A stretch of DNA of 36,759 nt from Clostridia bacterium (GTDB taxonomy: Bacteria > Bacillota > Clostridia > Christensenellales > Aristaeellaceae), in the NCBI GenBank assembly GCA_017471885.1, contig JAFURI010000098.1:1-36759 (forward strand), given 5' to 3'. The translations under genes and the position numbers were made by a program. Below are positions 24,151-32,791 of this stretch, piece after piece. Under the pieces are notes generated by a model, which was not told where the DNA came from, made no database searches, and worked only from the letters and a program-made list of their open reading frames with translations. Positions within the stretch are counted from its first letter, which is position 1, and each line of letters begins with the position of its first letter.

Positions 24151-25233
24151 ATGGATATCAAGGCATACGTCAGGGATTTTCTGTCTGACTACAAGCCCTA
24201 CAAAACCTATTGGAATTATGAGGACGGCTGCGTGCTGAAGGGCTGCGCCGATCTTTACCGTGCGACGGGCGACGAGGCGTACCGCAGCTTTGTGCTCGGT
24301 TATCTGGAGACGTACGTCCGGCCTGACGGTTCCATTCCCAATTACGAGAGCCATAAGTACAATATTGACAGCATCAACAGCGGCAAGGCGCTGTTCTTCG
24401 GTCTGGACGAGACCGGCGACGAGCGCTACCGTAAGGCTATTGAATATCACGCCCGGCGGCTGGGGGAGCATCCCCGCTGCGCCTGCGGCAGCTTCTGGCA
24501 CAAGGACAGCTATCCCAACCAGATATGGCTGGACGGGCTGTATATGGCTCAGCCCTTCTATATGGAGTACGAAGCCCGGTTTGACGGCATGGCGAAGCTG
24601 CATGATATCACCAGCCAGTTCCGCAATGTGCGCCGTCATCTGTGGAACGGGGAGAAGGGCCTGAACTACCACGCCTGGGACGAGGCGAAGATTCAGCCCT
24701 GGTGCGACAGGAAAACCGGCCTGAGTCCCAACTTCTGGCTGCGCTCCACCGGCTGGTACCTGATGGCGCTGATCGACTGCATCGATCTGTGCCCGGAGAT
24801 GCTTTACGAGCACTACCGCGCGCTGGTGGATCTGTTCCGCGAGAGCATGAAGGGCGTGCTGCGGTATCAGGCGGAGGATGGCCTGTTCCGTCAGGTGATC
24901 GACCGCGCCGACGTTCCCGGTAACTACACCGAGACCTCCGGCTCCGCCATGATCGCCTATGCGCTGCTTAAGGCGGTCCGCCTCGGCGTGATGAACGGCG
25001 AAAAGTACCTGCCCGCTGCCAAAGCCATCTTTGAGGCTTTGGTCAGCTGCAAGCTGAAGCAAAACGGCGATAAGGCCGAGCTTACGGATATCTGCCTGAT
25101 GGCGGGCCTTGGCCCGGGCGAGAAGCGCGACGGCTCCGTGGCGTACTATCTGTCCGAGCCCCGGGTCAGCGACGACAGCAAGGGCGTGGGCCCCTTCATG
25201 ATGGCATGGGCCGAATACCTGCAGGCGAAGTAA
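24151..25233 (+). CDS. GH105 unsaturated rhamnogalacturonyl hydrolase
   Basis: A 360-residue (alpha/alpha)6-barrel enzyme like YteR/YesR. The catalytic Asp is Asp128 in NQIWLDGLYMAQPF, equivalent to Asp143 of YteR, and the conserved LRSTGWYLMAL follows near 200. It removes the unsaturated galacturonyl residue left by pectate or rhamnogalacturonan lyases. No signal peptide, so it is cytosolic. This implies a lyase elsewhere in the genome, since none is in the window. Own promoter with full consensus; AGGAG upstream of ATG. GH28 follows 16 nt downstream. Confidence 0.95.
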   Translation: MDIKAYVRDFLSDYKPYKTYWNYEDGCVLKGCADLYRATGDEAYRSFVLGYLETYVRPDGSIPNYESHKYNIDSINSGKALFFGLDETGDERYRKAIEYHARRLGEHPRCACGSFWHKDSYPNQIWLDGLYMAQPFYMEYEARFDGMAKLHDITSQFRNVRRHLWNGEKGLNYHAWDEAKIQPWCDRKTGLSPNFWLRSTGWYLMALIDCIDLCPEMLYEHYRALVDLFRESMKGVLRYQAEDGLFRQVIDRADVPGNYTETSGSAMIAYALLKAVRLGVMNGEKYLPAAKAIFEALVSCKLKQNGDKAELTDICLMAGLGPGEKRDGSVAYYLSEPRVSDDSKGVGPFMMAWAEYLQAK

Positions 25234-25249
25234 CGGAGGAAGAGCATCC

Positions 25250-26803
25250 ATGGAACTGACGAAACTGTTTGTATCCGGCCGCAGCGCCACCTTCTGCCTC
25301 GCAGACGGCGGACTGTATCATACGGAAAAGGTATACGACCTGAAGCTGAACGGCAAAAGCTGGGGGCAGGCTGATACGGTGGTCACCAGCATCTACGGCC
25401 TGTGGCCTGATACGGAATACCATCTTCAGGTGCTGGAGGACGGCAAGGTGGTTGCCGAAGACTCCTTCCGCACAGAGGCGGAAAGCTTCACGCTGGACGT
25501 ACGCCGCTTCGGCGCGGTGGGCGACGGCGTGCACGACGACACGCCGGCCATTCAGGCCGCTATCAACTGCTGCCCGCCGAAGGGCCGCGTGCTGATCCCT
25601 GCGGGCCGCTACCATGTGCTGCCCATATGCCTGAAGAGCCATATCCGCCTTGAGATCGCCGAGGGCGCGGAGCTGCTGTTGGCTACCGACCGCAGCCGTT
25701 TCCCAATTCTTCCCGGCGTGACCGAATCTACCGACGAAACCCGCGACCTGTACCTGGGCTCGTGGGAAGGTAATCCGCTGGACGCCTACGCCGCCATGAT
25801 CTACGCCTATCAGGCGGAGGACGTGGTTATCTACGGCAAGGGCGTGCTGGAGGGACGGGCGCAGGAGAGCGACTGGTGGGTCAACCCCAAGGTGCGCCGC
25901 GGCGCATGGCGGCCCAGAATGTTTTTCATCATCGACTGCAAGGACGTGACGGTGCAGGGCGTGACCTTCCGCAACAGCCCGGCCTGGCATCTGCAGCCCT
26001 ACTTCAGCAAGCATATGAAGTTCCTCAACGTCAGCGTGCTGGCCCCCGCCAACAGCCCCAACACCGACGGCTTTGATGCGGAGAGCTGCGACGATATCCT
26101 GCTGGCCGGCGCTCATTTCTCGCTGGGCGACGACTGCATCGCCCTCAAGAGCGGCAAGCTCTACATGGGCGCGAAGTTTGCCACCCCCTGCAGCAACGTG
26201 GACATTCTCCATTGTCTGATGGAAAACGGTCACGGCGGCATGACGCTGGGCAGCGAAATGGCCGGCGGTATGAAGAACATCACCCTGCGCAACTGTCTGA
26301 TGCGCAACACCGACCGTGGTCTGCGCGTGAAGACCCGCCGGGGCCGCGGCAAGGACGGCGTGATCGACGGCATCCTGTTCGACAATGTGAAGATGGAGCA
26401 TGTGGGTACGCCCTTTGTGGTCAACTGCATGTACTTCTGCGATCCCGACGGCAAGAGCGAATATGTGCAGAGCCGCGAGATCCAGCCGGTGGACGAGCGG
26501 ACTCCCCGCATTGGCAAGGTAGCCTTCCATAATGTGCAGGCTACGGACGTGACCTGTGCCGGTTACTTCCTCGGCCTGCCGGAGAAGCCCATCGAGCATG
26601 TGGAGATGGAGAACGTCACCATCTCCTGCGATCCTGATGCGCAGGAAATGCAGCCTGCCATGGCGGGCGGCGTGGAATGGTGCGCGCGCAAGGGCGTGGT
26701 AGCGATTAATGTGGATCTGATCACCATGAAGAACGTGTCCATCACCGGTCAGGACGGCGTGAAGCTGGCCTGCGAGGGCGTGGGCGAATTCGTGGAAGAA
26801 TAA
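25250..26803 (+). CDS. GH28 polygalacturonase, intracellular exo type
   Basis: A 517-residue protein. Residues 1-80 are a fibronectin III-like domain, then a right-handed beta-helix beginning at VRRFGAVGDG. The GH28 catalytic set is complete: NTDG (Asp273), GDDC (Asp294/295), GHG (His328) and RVK (359-361). No signal peptide. Firmicute GH28 enzymes of this shape act on the non-reducing ends of galacturonides or on rhamnogalacturonan/xylogalacturonan oligosaccharides and release galacturonate, the substrate of UxaC. CGGAGG upstream of ATG. It shares the GH105 transcript and is followed by a terminator hairpin. Confidence 0.95.
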   Translation: MELTKLFVSGRSATFCLADGGLYHTEKVYDLKLNGKSWGQADTVVTSIYGLWPDTEYHLQVLEDGKVVAEDSFRTEAESFTLDVRRFGAVGDGVHDDTPAIQAAINCCPPKGRVLIPAGRYHVLPICLKSHIRLEIAEGAELLLATDRSRFPILPGVTESTDETRDLYLGSWEGNPLDAYAAMIYAYQAEDVVIYGKGVLEGRAQESDWWVNPKVRRGAWRPRMFFIIDCKDVTVQGVTFRNSPAWHLQPYFSKHMKFLNVSVLAPANSPNTDGFDAESCDDILLAGAHFSLGDDCIALKSGKLYMGAKFATPCSNVDILHCLMENGHGGMTLGSEMAGGMKNITLRNCLMRNTDRGLRVKTRRGRGKDGVIDGILFDNVKMEHVGTPFVVNCMYFCDPDGKSEYVQSREIQPVDERTPRIGKVAFHNVQATDVTCAGYFLGLPEKPIEHVEMENVTISCDPDAQEMQPAMAGGVEWCARKGVVAINVDLITMKNVSITGQDGVKLACEGVGEFVEE

Positions 26804-26811
26804 GCGTATGC

Positions 26812-26850
26812 ATCCTCCGGATACCTGTATGGATCCGGAGGATTTTGATT
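26812..26850 (+). terminator. Terminator after GH28
   Basis: An 11-bp perfect stem ATCCTCCGGAT (26812-26822) / ATCCGGAGGAT (26833-26843), followed by TTTGATT. The T-run is short, so read-through into the DUF2264 gene is possible; no separate promoter is obvious there. Confidence 0.75.
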
Positions 26851-26895
26851 CCGGGGAGGATGAACGCCCCTCCGCCCAGAAAGGACTTGGAGCAG

Positions 26896-28701
26896 ATGAA
26901 CGAGATACGCAACAATCCCCTTGTCACACGGCAGGATCTCATCCGGGGCGCGGTGCAGCTGATGGAGCCCGCCGCGCGGTGCCTCACTCCCGGCTGCGCA
27001 CGGCTGCAGATTGGCTGCGGATCGGCTCACTATTCCGAGGACGTGGCGGGGATGGAGGGCTTCAGCCGGATCATGTGGGCGCTGACGCCTATGCTGATCA
27101 GCCGCAGTCCCGAAGCTGAACCGTTCTGGCGGCTGTGGCGGGAAGGAATCATTCACGGTACTGATCCGCAGCATGAAGAATACTGGGGCGATATCGGCCC
27201 CTTCGATCAGCGCATGGTGGAGATGGCCGTGATGGGCATGGCGCTTTGTTTCGTTCCGGAGCGCTTCTGGGGCGACCTTTCGCCGGAGCAGCAGGAGAAC
27301 CTGTATGCGTGGCTGAACCAGATCAACATCCACGACATGCCGAAAAACAACTGGCGGTTCTTCCGGGTGCTGGTGAACGTAGGCTTCCGGAAGATCGGCC
27401 GGGCGGTGGATCAGGCACGGATGGAGGAGGACCTGAACCTGGTGGAGAGCCACTATGTATCCGACGGCTGGTACTTTGACAAGGCCACCCAGCGGGATTA
27501 CTACACCCTGTGGGGCTTCCACTATTACGGGCTTGTGTACGCCGCGGTGATGAAGGATGAGGATCCACTGCGGTGCGCGCGGTTTATCGAGCGGGCAAAG
27601 CTGATTGCGCCCCGATTCGCCTGCTGGTTTGACGCACAGGGGCGGGCCATCCCCTATGGACGAAGTATGACCTATCGCTTTGCACAGGCCTCCTTCTGGG
27701 CAGCTATGGCGCTGTGCGGCGTGACCACGGAGGAGCTTGGCTGGGGCGAAATCAAGGGCCTTTTGCTGCGAAACCTCCGCGCATGGATGCAGCTGCCCAT
27801 CTTCGACCGGGACGGCGTGCTGACCGTGGGCTACGGCTATCCCAACTTGTGCATCTCGGAGGGCTATAACGCGCCGGGCTCGCCCTACTGGGCCATGAAG
27901 GCTTTTGCCGTGCTGGCCCTGCCGGAGGAGCATCCCTTCTGGCAGGCGGAGGAGAAGCCGTATACGCCGCCGCAGGTCTTTCTGGACGAGCAGGTGCGTC
28001 TGCTGCTGACCCGGGATGAGCGCGGCAGTCAGGTGATCGCCTACACAGCGGGCAACCATGCCTACGAGCATATGCACGAGGATGAAAAGTACGAGAAGTT
28101 CGCCTATTCCAGCCACTTCGCCTTCTCTGTGGTGAAGGAGGCCGGCACCCTTGCCAAGGGCGCCTATGATTCCATGCTGGCGGTGAAGACGGCGGGCCGG
28201 GATTTGTGGCATGCCCGCAGCGGCTGCGACAGCTTCCGGATGGAAAAGGATCGGATCAGCTGCACATGGTCGCCAGCGGAGGGCGTGAGCATTGACACCG
28301 TGATTATTCCTGCGGGCGCATGGCATGTGCGGCGGCATATCATCCGCACAGACCGGACGCTGGAAGCCGCCGAGGGCGCCTTCGCGGTGAAGAAGGACTG
28401 GGCAGGGACGCGTCCCTGCGACAGGATCGCATCCATCAGGGAAGCAGACGGGCGTCACGCGCTGGCTCACGGCGATAAAGGCAGCAGCGGTGTGTGGGCG
28501 ATTGCGGGCTATGACCGGGGCGAGGTGCTTCATGTGGAGTGCAACACCAACCTGATGCACCCCCGCACGGTGATTCCCACCCTGCACGCGGTGATTCAGC
28601 CCGGCGAGACGAAGCTGATCTGCGCCGTGTTCGCCTCCGCAGTGGATGAGAAACCGGAAACTGTACCGCAGGAGGTGCTTGACATTGCAAAAGCGTTATG
28701 A
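26896..28701 (+). CDS. DUF2264 protein, probable glycoside hydrolase
   Basis: A 601-residue protein of the DUF2264 family: an N-terminal (alpha/alpha) barrel (about 1-350) with acidic and aromatic patches such as EEYWGDIGPFDQR and KNNWRFFRVLVN, then a C-terminal beta-rich domain (about 380-600). The family occurs in plant-polysaccharide loci and I recall part of it being tied to uronic acid release, but I cannot check that here. No signal peptide. Start: ATG at 26896 after AAAGGA and GGAG; ATG at 26860 sits too close to its GGAGG. Its end overlaps the GH88 gene by 17 nt, so both are translated together. Confidence 0.85.
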   Translation: MNEIRNNPLVTRQDLIRGAVQLMEPAARCLTPGCARLQIGCGSAHYSEDVAGMEGFSRIMWALTPMLISRSPEAEPFWRLWREGIIHGTDPQHEEYWGDIGPFDQRMVEMAVMGMALCFVPERFWGDLSPEQQENLYAWLNQINIHDMPKNNWRFFRVLVNVGFRKIGRAVDQARMEEDLNLVESHYVSDGWYFDKATQRDYYTLWGFHYYGLVYAAVMKDEDPLRCARFIERAKLIAPRFACWFDAQGRAIPYGRSMTYRFAQASFWAAMALCGVTTEELGWGEIKGLLLRNLRAWMQLPIFDRDGVLTVGYGYPNLCISEGYNAPGSPYWAMKAFAVLALPEEHPFWQAEEKPYTPPQVFLDEQVRLLLTRDERGSQVIAYTAGNHAYEHMHEDEKYEKFAYSSHFAFSVVKEAGTLAKGAYDSMLAVKTAGRDLWHARSGCDSFRMEKDRISCTWSPAEGVSIDTVIIPAGAWHVRRHIIRTDRTLEAAEGAFAVKKDWAGTRPCDRIASIREADGRHALAHGDKGSSGVWAIAGYDRGEVLHVECNTNLMHPRTVIPTLHAVIQPGETKLICAVFASAVDEKPETVPQEVLDIAKAL

Positions 28702-29794
28702 AGAGATTGCCTGCCGTCTGGCGGACAAATTCCGCCGCAGCGCCGCCGTGGCAGCGCAGGATGGGCTGATACCCTACAAGAGTGAGAACGGGCGGTGGAT
28801 TCCCTCGCCCTACGACGGCAACAGCTGGTGGACGGGCGGCTTCTGGCCAGCGTTGATGTGGCAGATGTACGTTATGACCGGGGAAGAATCGTTCATGACG
28901 GAGGCGCGTCGTGCGCAGAAGCTTCTGGTGGAGGAATTTCGCAGCTTCACGATGCTGAATCATGACGTGGGCTTTATGTATCTTCTTTCCTGCGGCGCTG
29001 ATTACAAGATCACCGGCAACCGTCAGGCGAGGGTGGATACGCTGCATGCAGCTCATATTCTTATGGGGCGAAACAGCGGCGTGGGATACATCCGCGCGTG
29101 GAATCCGCCGGAGCGCATGGGCTACGCCATCATCGACTGCATGATGAATCTGACGTTGCTTTTCTGGTCGTCCCGGGAGACGAAGGATCCACGCTTTGCC
29201 AAGCTGGCCGTCACCCACGCGGATACCACCCTGCGGGAGTTTGTCCGCGAGGACGGATCGGTCAGCCACATTGTTGAGTTTGATCCGCAGACCGGGGCGC
29301 GGGTGCGGGAGCACGCAGGACAGGGATTCTGCCTGGGATCCAGCTGGAGCCGCGGACAGGCATGGGGCCTGTACGGCTTCACCCTGGCGTACATGAATAC
29401 CAAGGATGAAAGGTATCTGCAGGCGGCAGAGAAGATTGCTGCGTACTTCATGGCGCATATCCGACCTGACGGACTGACGGACTGCGACTTCTGCCAGCCC
29501 AGGGACGAGAAGCGGATTGACAACATCGCCGGTGCCTGCGCAGCCTGTGCGCTGCTGGAATTGCACAAGCTGACCGGCAGACAGGCTTATTTGGACAGCG
29601 CGCTGAAGCTGGTGGACGGCATTATTGATCACTGCGCCGACTGGAGCGAGAAAATCTGCGGCGTGATGACCCATTGTACTGCCAGCTACCATGATGACGG
29701 CGCAGGTCGCCATACTAACATCACCTACGGCGATTACTTCTTCGCGGAGGCCATTGCCAAGCTGGTGGGCAAGGATCCCATGCTTTGGATCTGA
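28685..29794 (+). CDS. GH88 unsaturated glucuronyl hydrolase
   Basis: A 369-residue (alpha/alpha)6-barrel enzyme of GH88. Key residues are Asp94 in LNHDVGFMY and Asp151 in IIDCMMNL, matching Asp88 and Asp149 of the Bacillus enzyme; SWSRGQAWGLYGF near 240 is also typical. It hydrolyses unsaturated uronyl ends made by lyases. The start is TTG at 28685, 9 nt after AGGAGG, inside the end of the DUF2264 gene; no ATG fits the family. Cytosolic. Together with GH105 it gives two hydrolases for unsaturated ends, so the diet seems to include two kinds of lyase product. Confidence 0.93.
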   Translation: MQKRYEEIACRLADKFRRSAAVAAQDGLIPYKSENGRWIPSPYDGNSWWTGGFWPALMWQMYVMTGEESFMTEARRAQKLLVEEFRSFTMLNHDVGFMYLLSCGADYKITGNRQARVDTLHAAHILMGRNSGVGYIRAWNPPERMGYAIIDCMMNLTLLFWSSRETKDPRFAKLAVTHADTTLREFVREDGSVSHIVEFDPQTGARVREHAGQGFCLGSSWSRGQAWGLYGFTLAYMNTKDERYLQAAEKIAAYFMAHIRPDGLTDCDFCQPRDEKRIDNIAGACAACALLELHKLTGRQAYLDSALKLVDGIIDHCADWSEKICGVMTHCTASYHDDGAGRHTNITYGDYFFAEAIAKLVGKDPMLWI

Positions 29795-29803
29795 TTCCAC
29801 GCA

Positions 29804-29837
29804 AAAAAAGAACAGGCTTGTCAGCCTGTTCTTTTTT
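29804..29837. terminator. Bidirectional terminator
   Basis: A 15-bp stem AAAAAAGAACAGGCT (29804-29818) / AGCCTGTTCTTTTTT (29823-29837) with loop TGTC. It ends the GH88 gene on the plus strand and the MFS gene on the minus strand. Confidence 0.95.
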
Positions 29838-29844
29838 ATGGGCG

Positions 29845-31074
29845 TTACATCCCGGCGGTCTTCTTCATTTCCTCGGTCATGCGGGTCTTGAAGGTTACGT
29901 TCAGCACCGCGAAGCCCACCAGCAGCACCACGGTCACGAAGATGGCGCTCATGCCGCCGGTGAAGCCGAAGACCTCCGCCAGCGAGCCCACCACCGTAGG
30001 CATCAGGATCGCGCCGGAGGAGCCGATGGCCAGAATGGCGCTGGTGGCCATGGGGTAGGTGTTGGTGAAGATGGCTGCGTCGGAGTAGATCATGGGGCAG
30101 ATGCCGGCCATGCACAGGCCCAGACCCGCCACGGAGATGGTGGCCATGGGGATGGAGGAGCTGATCAGCATCAGGAAATAGAAGATGGCCATGCCGATGC
30201 TGGACACCATCATCATGATCTTCTGGCTCACCTTGGCCGACAGCGCGGCGCAGGTGAGGCGGCCCACCAGCATCACCACCCACAGGAGGCTTGCCATGGT
30301 CTGGCTGTAGCTGACGGGATCAGAACCGGAGGCGGCGAGGGCAGCCACCAGATTCTCCTTGTTCTGGAAGTAGGTGACCAGCCAGCCGTTGATGGCATAC
30401 TCGCTGCACAGGTAGCAGAACATCATGGCGGCGAGGATCAGGAAGGAAGGGTTCTTAAGGAAGATCCAGGTGGTATTGCCCTTGTCCTTGCGGTCGAGGG
30501 TATCCTGCTTGAGCTTCATCCGGCTCAGGTTGAACACGCTGATGCAGCCGCAGACGAGCACAAAGGCAAGGCCGATCTTCCAGCCGAAGGCATTGCGCAG
30601 GTACAGGAACACCAGAGGAGCGATGATCGCGCCCACGGCAAAACTGCTGTGCAGCAGATTCGCCGCCGCAGGGCTGCCGCCGGACACCTGATTGACCATG
30701 CGGTTGTCAAAGTTGCTGACGCTGCCGCGGCCGAAGCCGATCAGCAGGAAGGCCAGGAACAGCCATGCAGGCCAGCCCATCAGGGTCATCATGAAGTAGC
30801 CGACAAAGGCCATGGCGGACAACAGGGTGATGGAGCGGCGCTGGCCCAGCCACAGGGGCACCATGCCGCTGACAAAGCCTGCGATCAGGTTGCCCGCAGA
30901 ATGGGCGGACAGGAACAGGCCGCTGGTGGTGTCGGACAGGTTATAGGCAGCCTTCAGGTCGGGCATGACGCTGCCCATGGTCAGGGACAGCATGCCGTTG
31001 CAGAAGAAGGCGAAGAAGCAGGTGATCAGGGTGCGCTTGTCGTTGCGGTCAAGCTTCTTGAAAAACGAGAACAT
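29845..31074 (-). CDS. MFS transporter, possibly hexuronate uptake
   Basis: A 409-residue major facilitator with twelve helices, an N-terminal MGSVMPDL motif in helix 1 and the intracellular loop GMVPLWLGQRRS between helices 2 and 3 (motif A-like). It resembles the FucP/sugar-porter-like groups more than the drug exporters, but I cannot fix the substrate. Downstream of uxaB and uxaA on the same strand, it may import galacturonate or another monomer. Three hairpins lie between it and uxaA (161-nt gap), so expression is likely set separately from uxaA. ATG start; AGGAG lies upstream. Confidence 0.88.
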   Translation of the reverse strand: MFSFFKKLDRNDKRTLITCFFAFFCNGMLSLTMGSVMPDLKAAYNLSDTTSGLFLSAHSAGNLIAGFVSGMVPLWLGQRRSITLLSAMAFVGYFMMTLMGWPAWLFLAFLLIGFGRGSVSNFDNRMVNQVSGGSPAAANLLHSSFAVGAIIAPLVFLYLRNAFGWKIGLAFVLVCGCISVFNLSRMKLKQDTLDRKDKGNTTWIFLKNPSFLILAAMMFCYLCSEYAINGWLVTYFQNKENLVAALAASGSDPVSYSQTMASLLWVVMLVGRLTCAALSAKVSQKIMMMVSSIGMAIFYFLMLISSSIPMATISVAGLGLCMAGICPMIYSDAAIFTNTYPMATSAILAIGSSGAILMPTVVGSLAEVFGFTGGMSAIFVTVVLLVGFAVLNVTFKTRMTEEMKKTAGM

Positions 31075-31108
31075 GATGGGACTCCTTTACAGGTGATGGC
31101 AGAGAAAG

Positions 31109-31229
31109 GCGGGACGCTTGCACGTCCCGCAAAAGACATTTCAGGGTTGCATCGAAGGGCCAAAGCCCTTCGATTGTGATCGTACCAGTGAGAGTCTGCA
31201 AGCCTCGTCAAAATGCTTGCATTTTGACG
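31109..31229. repeat. Three consecutive hairpins between uxaA and the MFS gene
   Basis: Perfect stems at 31109-31116/31123-31130 (GCGGGACG), 31152-31160/31165-31173 (TCGAAGGGC) and 31206-31216/31219-31229 (CGTCAAAATGC). None has a T-run on the minus strand. They may stabilise the uxaBA message, attenuate the MFS gene, or be small palindromic repeats. The first is within about 35 nt of the MFS start codon. Confidence 0.7.
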
Positions 31230-31235
31230 AAACGC

Positions 31236-32720
31236 TTACAGCGTGACGCCCGTCTTGAAGATAGCCAGATCGTGGAAGCCGCGCTCTTCGGAGCAGGTGA
31301 GCTTGCCGCTGGACACCGCCAGCACATAGTCCATCAGATCCTGACTCAGCTCAGGCAGGGACTTGCCGTCGGACAAAAGCTGGCCGGCGTTGAAGTCGAT
31401 CCAGCCGTGCTTCCTGGTGGCCAGAGGCGTGTTGGTGGAGATCTTCACGGTGGGCACGGGGGAGGCAAAGGGCGTGCCGCGGCCGGTGGAGAACAGCACA
31501 ATCTGCGCGCCCGCAGCGGCCAGCGCGGTGGAGGCCACCAGATCGTTGCCGGGGGCGGACAGCAGGTTCAGGCCGGGATTCTTGACCTGCTCGCCGTAGG
31601 CCAGCACGTCCTTGACGGGAGCGAAGCCGCTCTTCTGGGTGCAGCCCAGCGCCTTGTCCTCCAGGGTGGAGATGCCGCCGGCCTTGTTGCCGGGAGAGGG
31701 ATTCTCGTAGATGGTCTGATGATGCTCCTCAAAGTAGCGCTTGAAGTCGTTGATGAGCTTCACGGTCTTACGGAACATATCCTCGGTCTCGCAGCGATCC
31801 ATCAGGATGGTCTCCGCGCCGAACATCTCGGGCACCTCGGTGAGGATGGTGGTGCCGCCCTGAGCCACCAGCAGGTCGGAGAAGCCGCCGATGACGGGGT
31901 TGGCGGTGATGCCGCTGAAGCCGTCGGAGCCGCCGCACTTCAGGCCGATAACCAGCTTGGAGGCAGGGCAGGGCACGCGGACTTCGTCACGCATGTTATC
32001 AGCCAGCTCCTTGAGGAGCTTCATGGCCTCGGCATGCTCGTCCTCCACGTTCTGGCAGACCAGGAAGCGCACGCGGGACTTGTCATAGTCGCCCATGTAC
32101 TGTTCCACGATAGCGGCGGAAGAGTTCTCGCAGCCCAGACCCAGCACCAGCACGCCGCCCACATTGGGATGGGTAGCCAGGTTGGCCAGAATCTGACGGG
32201 TGTTCTCCTGATCATCGCCCATCTGGGAGCAGCCGTAGGGATGGGGGAAGGCATTGACCACTTCCACGCCGCCGCCTACCAGGGACTGGGCGTCCTTTTC
32301 CAGCTCCCTGACGATGTCGTTCACGCAGCCCACGGTGGGCAGGATGCGCAGCTCGTTGCGCACGCCCACGCGGCCGTCCTTGCGGGGATAGCCCATGAAG
32401 GTGGCGGGCTCCTTCGCTTCCACAGTGGGGAAGGTGGGGTGATACTCATATTCCAGCTCGCCGGAGAGCAGGGTGTGCAGATTCTGCACGTGGATATGGC
32501 CGCCCTTCTTCACGTCGGACTTGGCATAGCCGATGGGGAAGCCGTACTTGATGACCTTCTCGCCCTGGGGGATATCCTCCAGCGCAACCTTGTGACCGGC
32601 GGGGATGCTGGTCAGGGTAGTGACGGTAATGCCGTCCACCTCGATGGTGACGCCTTCCTCAATGACGGACAGGGCGACGGCGACGTTGTCCTTGGGCGTG
32701 ATTCGCAGCAGCTCAGCCAT
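31236..32720 (-). CDS. uxaA: Altronate dehydratase
   Basis: A 494-residue UxaA, the usual length. An N-terminal SAF-like domain (about 1-100, with DNVAVAL) is followed by the large catalytic domain with GYPRKDGRVGVRNEL, the conserved Cys-containing HPYGCSQMGDD, and GLKCGGSDGFSGITANP. It dehydrates D-altronate to 2-keto-3-deoxygluconate using Fe2+ in the cytoplasm. Its gene follows uxaB after 71 nt with a hairpin between; ATG start with GGAGG upstream. The next steps (KDG kinase, KDPG aldolase) are not in the window. Confidence 0.97.
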   Translation of the reverse strand: MAELLRITPKDNVAVALSVIEEGVTIEVDGITVTTLTSIPAGHKVALEDIPQGEKVIKYGFPIGYAKSDVKKGGHIHVQNLHTLLSGELEYEYHPTFPTVEAKEPATFMGYPRKDGRVGVRNELRILPTVGCVNDIVRELEKDAQSLVGGGVEVVNAFPHPYGCSQMGDDQENTRQILANLATHPNVGGVLVLGLGCENSSAAIVEQYMGDYDKSRVRFLVCQNVEDEHAEAMKLLKELADNMRDEVRVPCPASKLVIGLKCGGSDGFSGITANPVIGGFSDLLVAQGGTTILTEVPEMFGAETILMDRCETEDMFRKTVKLINDFKRYFEEHHQTIYENPSPGNKAGGISTLEDKALGCTQKSGFAPVKDVLAYGEQVKNPGLNLLSAPGNDLVASTALAAAGAQIVLFSTGRGTPFASPVPTVKISTNTPLATRKHGWIDFNAGQLLSDGKSLPELSQDLMDYVLAVSSGKLTCSEERGFHDLAIFKTGVTL

Positions 32721-32747
32721 GGGAAAAAACCTCCAATCACAGGAATA

Positions 32748-32774
32748 CGCGGGAGTCGTCAGCCGGCTCCCGCG
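32748..32774. repeat. Hairpin between uxaB and uxaA
   Basis: CGCGGGAG (32748-32755) pairs with CTCCCGCG (32767-32774); the loop contains the palindrome AGCCGGCT. No T-run. A processing or message-stabilising element is more likely than a terminator, because uxaA has no promoter that I can see. Confidence 0.6.
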
Positions 32775-32791
32775 ATAATGGTTTCAGTTGA

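Noticed and set aside
18092-25290. Very long antisense open frames (554, 633 and 738 codons) opposite the glycosidase genes
   Set aside because: They mirror GC-rich coding sequence, have no family motifs, and the opposite strand has complete, recognisable enzymes with ribosome sites.
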